A stretch of 64,000 nt of DNA, from contig NZ_LQIT01000008.1 in assembly GCF_001499965.1 (NCBI RefSeq), positions 62,001 to 126,000 of the forward strand, written 5' to 3'. A program made the position numbers and the translations under genes. The stretch is from Mycobacterium sp. GA-2829 (lineage in GTDB: Bacteria; Actinomycetota; Actinomycetes; Mycobacteriales; Mycobacteriaceae). The notes beneath the pieces are model-generated. The model saw nothing but the letters and a program-made list of their open reading frames with translations. It was not told the origin of the DNA and searched no databases. Below are positions 52,482-59,830 of this stretch, piece by piece (position 1 is the first letter of the stretch; every line of letters begins with the position of its first letter).

Positions 52482-52492
52482 TGAATGGGAAT
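52482..52492 (+). promoter_or_regulatory. Shared operator element, site 8 (TetR/MFS divergent promoter)
   Basis: TGAATGGGAAT with TCTC upstream is the weakest match but has the right spacing: 39 bases from the MFS GTG (52532) and 47 from the TetR GTG (52434). A second small palindrome, TGTGCGCACA, lies at 52460-52469. Confidence 0.4.
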
Positions 52493-52531
52493 CCGTCCCG
52501 CCGGCCGTACCGCGGACGCCAGGATGGTTGC

Positions 52532-53917
52532 GTGGATGACACGTCGAGGTCTTCGCCCGCACTGCTGCGGCGGGTCGCCATCTCGAGCCTGCTCGGCACC
52601 GCGATCGAGTACTACGACTTCCTCGTCTACGGCACGATGAGCGCACTCGTCTTCGGGGCGCTGTTCTTCCCGGAATCGGATCCCGCGGTGGCCACCATCG
52701 CCGCGTTCGGCACGCTCGCCGCGGGGTACGTCGCCCGTCCGGTCGGCGGAATCCTGTTCGGACACTTCGGCGATCGCATCGGACGTAAGTCGATGCTGGT
52801 ACTGACCATGACGTTGATGGGCGTCGCGAGCTTCCTCGTCGGCGTGCTGCCGACCTTCGCCACGGTCGGCGTGGCGGCGCCCGTCATGCTGGTGGCGCTG
52901 CGCGTGATCCAGGGCGTGGCGATCGGCGGCGAGTGGGGCGGCGCGACACTGATGGTCACCGAACATGCCGAACCCCACCGCCGCGGTGCCTGGAACGGTG
53001 TCATGCAGATGGGTTCGCCGATCGGGTCGCTGCTCTCGGTCGCCGTCGTCACCGCGATCACGCTGATGCCGGACGAAGCGTTCATGTCGTGGGGTTGGCG
53101 GGTGCCGTTCCTGGTCAGTCTGCTGCTGCTCGGGATCGGCATCTACGTGCGGTTGTCCATCACGGAGAGCCCGGTGTTCGAAGCGGCCAGACGCGAACGC
53201 CCCACGCGTCCGCCGCTGGTCGAGGTGCTGCGCCGTCCGGGCAGCCTGGTCCTGGCCTGCGCGGTGGGCATCGGACCGTTCGCGCTCACGGCGCTGATCA
53301 GCACCTACATGATCAGCTACGCCACCGCGATCGGCTACCACCGCACCGACGTGATGACCGCGCTGATCTTCACGTCCACGACCGCGCTGATCACCATCCC
53401 GCTGTTCTCGGCGCTCTCGGACCGCGTCGGGCGCCGGGCGGTCATCGTGGCGGGCGCCGTCGGCATCGTCTGCTACGCCTGGCCGTTCTACGCGCTGGTC
53501 GACGTCGGTTCGGTACCGCTGCTGTTCGTGGCGATGGTGATCGCGCAGGTGCTGCAGTCGTTGATGTATGCCCCGCTCGGCGCGTTGCTGTCGGAGATGT
53601 TCGGCACCCGCGTCCGCTACACCGGCGCGTCGATGGGCTATCAGTTCGCCGCACTCCTCGGCGCCGGGTTCACCCCGCTGATCGCGAGCAGCCTGATGGC
53701 CGAGGGAACGTCGCGGACGCCGCTGGTGGCGTTGGCCGCCGGGTGCGGGGTGGTGACGATCGTGGCGATCTGGCGGGTCACCGAGACCCGCGGCACCGAT
53801 CTCACCGACGTCAGTTACGGAACCGCTTCAGGTAGGACACCAGCCGGCGGGTCGGCACCTTCCGCGGCCAGTCCTCCGGACGGAAGTGCGCGTCGGTCCC
53901 GCCGTCGACGAATATGA
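52532..53917 (+). CDS. MFS transporter of the metabolite:H+ symporter (MHS) family
   Basis: This 461-residue protein has twelve hydrophobic segments and MHS signatures: SLLGTAIEYYDFLVYGTMSALVFGALFFP at the N-terminus, GGILFGHFGDRIGRKSMLV (loop 2-3), VIQGVAIGGEWGGATLMVTEH and FSALSDRVGRRAVI. The family imports carboxylates such as shikimate, citrate or aromatic acids. GTG 52532 is chosen from the leaderless-type spacing (CAGGAT at -12). The last 35 residues overlap a convergent SDR by 107 bases and look like read-through after loss of an earlier stop. Confidence 0.88.
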   Translation: MDDTSRSSPALLRRVAISSLLGTAIEYYDFLVYGTMSALVFGALFFPESDPAVATIAAFGTLAAGYVARPVGGILFGHFGDRIGRKSMLVLTMTLMGVASFLVGVLPTFATVGVAAPVMLVALRVIQGVAIGGEWGGATLMVTEHAEPHRRGAWNGVMQMGSPIGSLLSVAVVTAITLMPDEAFMSWGWRVPFLVSLLLLGIGIYVRLSITESPVFEAARRERPTRPPLVEVLRRPGSLVLACAVGIGPFALTALISTYMISYATAIGYHRTDVMTALIFTSTTALITIPLFSALSDRVGRRAVIVAGAVGIVCYAWPFYALVDVGSVPLLFVAMVIAQVLQSLMYAPLGALLSEMFGTRVRYTGASMGYQFAALLGAGFTPLIASSLMAEGTSRTPLVALAAGCGVVTIVAIWRVTETRGTDLTDVSYGTASGRTPAGGSAPSAASPPDGSARRSRRRRI

Positions 53918-54650
53918 TGCTGCCGCAGAGGAAGTCGGCAGAATCTGACAGCATGAACCGGATCCAGTCCGCCAACTGACCGGCGTCGCCGAAGCCGCCC
54001 ACCGGAACCGGAAACCGCTGCACGGCCTTGGCCTGTTGCGGTGAGGCCAACTGCTCCTCCAGCAGCGGGGTCATGATCGCCCCCGGAGCCAGTGCGTTGA
54101 GCCGGATCCCGGCGCCCGCCCACTCCGGGCGCACCGCATGCCGCCGCACCCAGCGGCTGACCGCGATCTTCGACGCCGCATAGATGAGTGCCGACCCGAC
54201 CGGACCGAACACCCGCACCGCGCGGACCGCCTTGTCGACGTCGCCGGCCAGCAGCGCCTTGACGGCGCGTTCTGGCACCAGCGGCGTCGTTGTCGTCGAA
54301 TTGCTGGATACCACAACAACTTTCGCATTACCGGCCGATGCCAGCGCCGGCCGGAAACCCTCGAGGAGTTCGACGACCCCGCGGTAGTTGACCTCGGCGA
54401 TCAGTCGGAGCCTGCCCTTACCGCTGCCCGGGCCGATGCCCGCGGCGAGCACCGCACCGTCGAGGTGCCCGCCCGCAGAGGCGACGACCTGGGCGACGGC
54501 CCTGGCCCGACCCTCCGGAGTGGACAGATCGGCGACCACGTCCGCTTCCTTGACGTCGACCCCGATGACCCGGTGGCCGTCGGCCTGCAGTCGCTCGGCG
54601 GTCGCGCGCCCCATCCCCGACGCCGAACCCGTGACGGCATAGGTGCCCAT
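53811..54650 (-). CDS. Short-chain dehydrogenase/reductase
   Basis: This 279-residue SDR has TGSASGMGRATAERL, GVDVKEADVVADLS (NAD type, like 3-alpha-hydroxysteroid dehydrogenases), AAGIG in place of NNAG and IYAASKIAVSRWVRR (Tyr, Lys), with a C-terminus GSIIFVDGGTDAHFRPEDWP. The K-E-A-D-V-x-x-D-L-S stretch resembles bacterial 3-alpha-HSD/carbonyl reductase enzymes. ATG 54650 follows AGGAGGG by 6 bases. Confidence 0.86.
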   Translation of the reverse strand: MGTYAVTGSASGMGRATAERLQADGHRVIGVDVKEADVVADLSTPEGRARAVAQVVASAGGHLDGAVLAAGIGPGSGKGRLRLIAEVNYRGVVELLEGFRPALASAGNAKVVVVSSNSTTTTPLVPERAVKALLAGDVDKAVRAVRVFGPVGSALIYAASKIAVSRWVRRHAVRPEWAGAGIRLNALAPGAIMTPLLEEQLASPQQAKAVQRFPVPVGGFGDAGQLADWIRFMLSDSADFLCGSIIFVDGGTDAHFRPEDWPRKVPTRRLVSYLKRFRN

Positions 54651-54747
54651 GAAGAGCCCTCCTGTATGTCGCTGTGGCAAAGACTGTGGCACACCCGGGC
54701 TCCCGACGCGGCGCCGGGGGCCGGTGACCGGAACCTAGACTCGTCGC

Positions 54748-55047
54748 ATGGCGGATCCGCCGGTCACCGAGGACGGCCACCACATCGTGGTCAACGGGCG
54801 TAAATGGCGCGCCACCGACCCGGCGATCCCGGAGGAGCGCCGCGCCGAACTGACCCGCATCTTGATGGCGTGGCGCAGGGAGGTGCGCCGCGCCAAGGGC
54901 ACCGACGACGAACCCGCGGCGCGGGCCGGGGTGCAGGCGGCAAAGACGGCGCTGGGTGAGCGCGGCACCCCGCCGTGGTGGGAGCAGACCGATGCGCAAC
55001 GCCGGGCCCGCTGGCAGGCCCATGTGCCCATGCCGGGCGAGCACTGA
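54748..55047 (+). CDS. Small conserved mycobacterial protein of unknown function
   Basis: This 99-residue protein has IVVNGRKWRATDPAIPEERRAELTRILMAWRREVRRAKGTDDE...AKTALGERGTPPWWEQTDAQRRARW. It is basic and helical, with paired Trp near the end. I have seen such proteins described only as hypothetical. TAGACT at -12 to -7 of the ATG suggests a leaderless transcript. A universal stress protein gene follows 34 bases downstream. Confidence 0.75.
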   Translation: MADPPVTEDGHHIVVNGRKWRATDPAIPEERRAELTRILMAWRREVRRAKGTDDEPAARAGVQAAKTALGERGTPPWWEQTDAQRRARWQAHVPMPGEH

Positions 55048-55081
55048 GAGACTCACAGCAGCGGTCGAGGAAAGGATCCCC

Positions 55082-55963
55082 ATGCCCGAGCACACCGGAC
55101 CCGTGATCGTCGGTATCGACGGCAGTGATAGCGCCCTCCAGGCCGCCCGGTGGGCCGGTTCGGTGGCCGCGGCCTGCGGTGCGCCGCTGCAGATCCTGCA
55201 CGCCATGCCGAGTATGGGGCGCAACCTCACCGAGACCATGGCGGCGATCCAGGCGGCGATCATGTCGTATCAGCGCGATGCGGCGCTGATCTACCTACGG
55301 GCCGCTGAGGACGCGGTCCGCGCCGACCACCCCGATCTTGCGGTCACGATCGAAGCCAGCGAGACCCCGGTCGACGAGGCGTTGATCGCCGCGAGTGCGG
55401 CCGCGCGGCTGGTCGTGCTCGGCGGCAAGGATGTCACGGGTGCGGCGGCGGTGGTCCTCGGGTCCACGACGCTGCGGGTCGCCACCGACGCCGCCTGCCC
55501 CGTGGTCGCGTTCCGCGGGGACGACGTGGCGGTGTCGGACCGGCCGATCGTGGTCGGCGCGGACGGGTCCGATGCGGCGTCGGCGGTGCTGACCGCGGCG
55601 TTCGAGTTCGCGACGGCCGTCAAAGCTCCGCTGCGGGTGGTGCGGTCGTGGACGACCCGCGCGCCCGCAGGCGACGTCACGATCCCGTTCCTCATCGACT
55701 GGGAGGCGCTGGAGGTCGCCGAGTGGGCCGCGCTCACCGAGCTGGTCGACGGGTTCGGCGAGCGGTATCCCGACGTCGAGGCCGACTGTGTCGTCGAGAC
55801 GGAGTCGCCGGCCAAGGCACTGCTCGGTCAGACGGCGGGGGCACAGCTGGTCGTGGTGGGCAGCCGGGGCCGCAACGCACTGGCGGGGCTGGTGCTGGGG
55901 TCGACGAGCATGAACCTGCTGCACCACAGTCAGGTGCCGGTCATGGTGACGCGGGCGGGCTGA
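55082..55963 (+). CDS. Universal stress protein with two Usp domains
   Basis: This 293-residue protein has two tandem UspA domains (about 1-145 and 150-293), each beginning with a strand plus D-G-S (VIVGIDGSDSALQAARWA; IVVGADGSDAASAVLTAA). The second keeps the ATP-binding pattern G-x-x-G-x9-G-S (GSRGRNALAGLVLGSTSMN). The first has GGKDVTGAAAVVLGSTTLR, which departs slightly. In mycobacteria such proteins are often hypoxia- or stress-induced. ATG 55082 follows GGAAAGGA. Confidence 0.9.
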   Translation: MPEHTGPVIVGIDGSDSALQAARWAGSVAAACGAPLQILHAMPSMGRNLTETMAAIQAAIMSYQRDAALIYLRAAEDAVRADHPDLAVTIEASETPVDEALIAASAAARLVVLGGKDVTGAAAVVLGSTTLRVATDAACPVVAFRGDDVAVSDRPIVVGADGSDAASAVLTAAFEFATAVKAPLRVVRSWTTRAPAGDVTIPFLIDWEALEVAEWAALTELVDGFGERYPDVEADCVVETESPAKALLGQTAGAQLVVVGSRGRNALAGLVLGSTSMNLLHHSQVPVMVTRAG

Positions 55964-56884
55964 TCACGGCACCTGCGGTTTGATCTCCTCGATGACCCAC
56001 TGGGCGTAGTCCAGATACTCCTCCACACCGCTGACCCGGGGGAGTGGGACGGCGCTGACGGTCACGCCTTGTTCGCCGAGCCAGCACAGCCGGTCGACGA
56101 TCTCGGCCGCGTTCATCCCCGCCCGGGCGTCGGGGGTGTGCTTGGCGACGTGGCCTTCCCCGACCCGGTTCGTGCCGAGACCGTGCACGACGTCGAAGGG
56201 TCGGCCGTCGTACTCCGGTTGGGATTTGATGAACTCGACCCGTTCGGCGATCTTCTCGGGGGTGGTGAGGAACGACCACCAGCCGGATGCGTACTTCGCC
56301 GCGCGCCGTAGCGCGGCGTCGGCGTCGCCGCCGATCCAGATCGGCAGGTGCGGCTTCTGCACGGGCTTGGGCTCGAACGCGACGTCGTCGAAAGAAACGT
56401 ACTTGCCCTCGAAGCGCGGCGAATCGCTGGTCCAGAGCTCGACGATCGCGGCGAGGTATTCGTCGGCGATGCGTCCGCGTTCGTGGAACGGCACCCCCAG
56501 AAGCTCGAATTCCCGCTCCAGCCAACCGACTCCGAAGGTGACCATCATCCGGCCGCTGCTCATCCAGTCCGCGGTGGCCAGCGCCTTGGCCAGGACGATA
56601 GGATGCTGCAGCGGCAGGACGGTGATGCACGAGTTGAGCCGGATGCGTTCGGTGGCACCCGCGAGATAGGCCTGCGCGACCGTGGACTGCAGATAGTGCG
56701 GACCCGACAGCTCGACGTGTTCGGTGGGGATCGCGAAATGCTCGGGAACCGCGATCATGTCGTAGCCCCACTGGTCGGCGCACTTGGCCATCCTGGTCTG
56801 GTCGGCGCCGGTGACCGACGCCTCCCAGGGCTGCATCATCGCGGGCAGCCGCAGCATGTGCGGCAGGTTGAAGACGAGTTTCAC
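55964..56884 (-). CDS. LLM-class (F420-type) flavin-dependent oxidoreductase
   Basis: This 306-residue luciferase-like barrel has DQWGYDMIAVPEHFAIP, ATERIRLNSCITVLPLQHPIVLAKALATADWMSSGRMMVTFGVGW and LPIWIGGDADAALRRAAKYASGWWSF. It belongs to the mycobacterial F420-linked group. GTG 56884 lies five bases after the stop of the mycofactocin-coupled SDR, so they form one operon under the CTGATCGATCGATCAG operator. Both enzymes use unusual redox partners, which is consistent with a shared pathway. Confidence 0.87.
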   Translation of the reverse strand: MKLVFNLPHMLRLPAMMQPWEASVTGADQTRMAKCADQWGYDMIAVPEHFAIPTEHVELSGPHYLQSTVAQAYLAGATERIRLNSCITVLPLQHPIVLAKALATADWMSSGRMMVTFGVGWLEREFELLGVPFHERGRIADEYLAAIVELWTSDSPRFEGKYVSFDDVAFEPKPVQKPHLPIWIGGDADAALRRAAKYASGWWSFLTTPEKIAERVEFIKSQPEYDGRPFDVVHGLGTNRVGEGHVAKHTPDARAGMNAAEIVDRLCWLGEQGVTVSAVPLPRVSGVEEYLDYAQWVIEEIKPQVP

Positions 56885-56889
56885 GCGCG

Positions 56890-57729
56890 CTACTTGAGCA
56901 TGCTGCCCGCGTCGACGGTGACGGGAAGCCCTGTGATGTAGCGGGATTCGTCGGAGGCCAGGAACAGCACCGCGTTGCTGACGTCTTCGGGTTCGACCCA
57001 GCCGACGGGCAGGACGTGCATGAACTGCGCGGCCACCGCGAGATCGTCGACGCCGGGGTTCTCCAGGTCCGGGCGGAACAGCTTCTTGGTGCCCTCGTTC
57101 ATGAACAGCGGCGTGTTCACGTTCGTGGGGCACACGGCGTTGACCCGAATCGAGTGCTGCCCCAACTCGACCGCGAAGGTGCGCATCAGGCCGATCACCC
57201 CGTGTTTGGCGGCGATGTAGTGCCCGGTGTGCGGATACGGCTTGAGCCCGCCGACGGAGCTGGTGAGGATGATGGAGCCGCCCCGTCCGCCGGAGAGAAG
57301 ATGTGGGACAGCGGCTTTCACCGTCTTCCACACCCCGGACAGGTTGACGTCGATCATGTCGCGCCAGTCGTCTTCGCTGGTCTTGTCCAGCGTCTGGCCG
57401 CCGTTGCCGATGCCGGCATTCGCGACGACGATGTCGAGGCGGCCGAGCTGTTCGACGCCGCTGCGCACCACCGCGTCGAGTGCGTCGAAGTCGCGCACGT
57501 CGACTTCTGCGGTGACGATGCGGCGGTTGAGGCCCTTGACCAGGTCGGCGGTCTCGGCGAGCTCATCCGGTGTCGCAGCGGGGATCTCGGTGTTGCTGCT
57601 GATCGGTGCGCACACGTCGACGGCGATGATGTCCGCGCCCTCGGCGGCCAGACGGACCGCGTGACTGCGGCCCTGACCGCGTGCGGCGCCCGTGATGAAC
57701 GCGACCTTGCCTTCGACGCGACCGCCCAT
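56890..57729 (-). CDS. Mycofactocin-coupled SDR
   Basis: This 279-residue SDR has VEGKVAFITGAARGQGRSHAVRLAAEGADIIAVDVCAPI, the hallmark start of mycofactocin-dependent SDRs with an insertion (SSNTEIPAATPDELAETADLVKGL) near the cofactor site that buries NAD. Catalytic SSVGGLKPYPHTGHYIAAKHGV and TGLPVTVDAGSMLK complete it. Such enzymes keep bound NAD and pass electrons to mycofactocin. The palindrome CTGATCGATCGATCAG lies 41 bases upstream of its ATG. Confidence 0.92.
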   Translation of the reverse strand: MGGRVEGKVAFITGAARGQGRSHAVRLAAEGADIIAVDVCAPISSNTEIPAATPDELAETADLVKGLNRRIVTAEVDVRDFDALDAVVRSGVEQLGRLDIVVANAGIGNGGQTLDKTSEDDWRDMIDVNLSGVWKTVKAAVPHLLSGGRGGSIILTSSVGGLKPYPHTGHYIAAKHGVIGLMRTFAVELGQHSIRVNAVCPTNVNTPLFMNEGTKKLFRPDLENPGVDDLAVAAQFMHVLPVGWVEPEDVSNAVLFLASDESRYITGLPVTVDAGSMLK

Positions 57730-57769
57730 GACCGCCTACCTTTCGCCGGGCCGCCGACGTCCGGCGGCA

Positions 57770-57785
57770 CTGATCGATCGATCAG
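57770..57785. promoter_or_regulatory. TetR operator copy 1, upstream of the SDR-LLM operon
   Basis: CTGATCGATCGATCAG is a 16-base perfect palindrome identical to the core at 58422-58437. It lies just upstream of the SDR gene and downstream of the TetR gene; a local repressor probably binds both copies. Confidence 0.75.
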
Positions 57786-57811
57786 GAGCGTGACACTGCA
57801 GGCGGGACTTG

Positions 57812-58405
57812 TCAACCCTCCAGCAGGTCGAGCTGGCGCTCCATGAAGGCACGTAAGTCTTCGTGTCCCAACGTGACACCGACGGCGCTCTCGTTGCACA
57901 GGCTGCGGGCGGTCTGCGCGATCAGCATCGAGACCGCCGCGGGCGGGTACTTCTCCAGATCAACGCCGCGGGCGCGCAGCGACACCGTCACCGCTGCGGT
58001 CTCGATGTCGCGGACCCGTTCGGCGTAGGACTTGAGTTCGGCGCGAATTGCCTTGCGGTGGTTCGCCAGTGCCATGAATTCGGTGTTGAGTGCGGTCAGC
58101 TTGAGATCGCTGTTCATCCGCCACAGCGTGTGCAGCGGATCGTCGTCGGTCAGCGCCTTGCGCATCCGCTCGAGCGAGGCCTCGGCGCCGTTGCGCAACA
58201 CCTCGACGAACAGGTCGTCCATGGTGGGGAAGTAGTAGTAGACCAGGGCCTGTTTGACGCCGGCCTCGGTGGCGACCCGCCGCGAAGTCGCTGCGGCATA
58301 ACCTTCCTCGCGCATGACCTTCGCGGTGGCGTCGATGAGGCGCTGGCGGGCGGCGGTCTCACCCTTGGCGTTGCTTGACCGCCTGTCCGGCGACGTGATA
58401 GGCAT
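57812..58405 (-). CDS. TetR-family transcriptional regulator
   Basis: This 197-residue protein has an N-terminal HTH: RQRLIDATAKVMREEGYAAATSRRVATEAGVKQALVYYYFPTMDDLFVEVLR, and a helical effector domain. ATG 58405 starts 17 bases from the palindrome CCTGATCGATCGATCAGG, which also faces the divergent P450 gene, and the same core recurs before the SDR operon. This layout indicates that it represses its own gene, the P450 and the SDR-LLM pair, probably released by a P450 substrate. Confidence 0.9.
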   Translation of the reverse strand: MPITSPDRRSSNAKGETAARQRLIDATAKVMREEGYAAATSRRVATEAGVKQALVYYYFPTMDDLFVEVLRNGAEASLERMRKALTDDDPLHTLWRMNSDLKLTALNTEFMALANHRKAIRAELKSYAERVRDIETAAVTVSLRARGVDLEKYPPAAVSMLIAQTARSLCNESAVGVTLGHEDLRAFMERQLDLLEG

Positions 58406-58420
58406 GGCGCATTCTATCAG

Positions 58421-58438
58421 CCTGATCGATCGATCAGG
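58421..58438. promoter_or_regulatory. TetR operator copy 2, in the TetR/P450 divergent promoter
   Basis: CCTGATCGATCGATCAGG is an 18-base perfect palindrome between the divergent regulator and P450 genes, sharing its 16-base core with 57770-57785. If the P450 started at ATG 58439 the operator would abut the start codon, favouring GTG 58463. Confidence 0.78.
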
Positions 58439-58462
58439 ATGGAGCGAAGGGACCGATCGCCC

Positions 58463-59737
58463 GTGACCGACCTCGCCACAGTCGACTACTTCTCCGATCC
58501 CGACATCAGCCAGCAGCCGTACGCGTACTGGGATCAGCTTCGTGAGCAGGGTCCGGTGTTGCGGGAGCCGCACTACGGCGTGGTCATGGTGACCGGTTAC
58601 GACGAGGTGCTGGCGGCCTTCCGCGACCACGAGCACTTCTCGGCCGTCAACGCGATCGGTGGACCGTTCCCGCCGCTGCCGTTCGAACCCCACGGTGACG
58701 ACATCACCGAGCAGATCGAGGCGCACCGCCACCTGTTCCCGATCCACGAGCACATGGTGGTGATGGATCCCCCGGCGCACAGCCGCGCCAGGTCGCTGCT
58801 GACCAAACTCCTCACGCCGCGGCGGCTCAAGGAGAACGAGGATTTCATGTGGCAGTTGGTCGATCATCAGATCGACCAGATCGCGGGCAACGGCCGGTGC
58901 GAGTTCCTGTCGGAGTACGCCAAACCGTTCGCGACGTCGGCGATCATCGATCTGCTCGGGGTGCCCGACGAGGACCGCCCGGAGTTCCTCGCCGCGCTGG
59001 GGGCGGAACCGCCGCACGGCGGCCGGGTGGGTGCGCTCGACGGTGCGCCGGTGGGCCGCGACCCGCTGCGCTACCTCGACGACAAGTTCGCCGGCTACCT
59101 GGCCGACCGCCGCCGCGAACCGCGCGGCGACGTGCTCTCGGGAATGGCGAGCGCGCTGTACCCGGACGGGTCGACGCCGGAGCTGATGGAGGTCGTCAAA
59201 CCGGCGACGTTCCTGTTCGCGGCGGGCCAGGAGACCGTGACGAAACTGCTCAGTGCGGCGGTGCAGGTGCTCGGCGACCGGCCCGAATACCAGGACATCC
59301 TGCGGGAGAAGCCCGAGCGGATACCGACGTTCATCGAGGAGGCGCTGCGGATGCACGCGCCGACGAAGGTCGACTTCCGCTTGATCCGCAAGACCACCAC
59401 GCTGGGTGAAGTGCACCTGCCTGCGGGCACCATCGTGGCGTTGTGCCTCGGCGCCGCCAACCGGGATCCGCGCAAGTTCGAGGATCCGCACGAGTTCCGG
59501 CCCGACCGCAAGAACGTGCGCGAGCACGTCGCGTTCGGCCGCGGGATCCACAGCTGCGCGGGCGCTCCGCTGGCCCGGGTCGAGGGTGTGGTGACCGTTC
59601 GGCGGATGCTGGAACGCCTGCGCGACATCAGGATCGACGAGAGCGTGCACGGACCGGCCGGTCGGCGGAACTACGCCTACGAGCCGACCTTCCTGCTGCG
59701 GGGGCTGACCGAACTGCACATCGAGTTCAGCGTCTGA
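58463..59737 (+). CDS. Cytochrome P450
   Basis: This 424-residue bacterial P450 has the heme-binding loop FGRGIHSCAG at 358-367 (Cys365), the I-helix oxygen motif AAGQET at 253-258 (Thr258), E-x-x-R at 293-296 (EALR) and a conserved C-helix HMVVMDPPAHSRARSLL. It is probably a hydroxylase of a steroid or terpenoid-like substrate; partners (ferredoxin and reductase) are not adjacent. GTG 58463 follows GAAGGGA by 10 bases. It is divergent from its presumed repressor. Confidence 0.92.
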   Translation: MTDLATVDYFSDPDISQQPYAYWDQLREQGPVLREPHYGVVMVTGYDEVLAAFRDHEHFSAVNAIGGPFPPLPFEPHGDDITEQIEAHRHLFPIHEHMVVMDPPAHSRARSLLTKLLTPRRLKENEDFMWQLVDHQIDQIAGNGRCEFLSEYAKPFATSAIIDLLGVPDEDRPEFLAALGAEPPHGGRVGALDGAPVGRDPLRYLDDKFAGYLADRRREPRGDVLSGMASALYPDGSTPELMEVVKPATFLFAAGQETVTKLLSAAVQVLGDRPEYQDILREKPERIPTFIEEALRMHAPTKVDFRLIRKTTTLGEVHLPAGTIVALCLGAANRDPRKFEDPHEFRPDRKNVREHVAFGRGIHSCAGAPLARVEGVVTVRRMLERLRDIRIDESVHGPAGRRNYAYEPTFLLRGLTELHIEFSV

Positions 59738-59830
59738 CCGGTTAGTGGCACTCATCTTCATAGCCTGAGGGCCAGTCGATTCGCGAGCGGATCGACGAAA
59801 CCCCGGTGTGGTCAGGCCGGCCGACCTACC

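Noticed and set aside
59738..59830. Upstream extension of the eCIS-core gene, or a frameshifted N-terminal half
   Set aside because: The frame is open back to 59738 but has no start codon before 59831 and no DUF4157-like sequence. Another frame reading APWDLARG just before HELAHVVQ is suggestive but too short to claim a frameshift.
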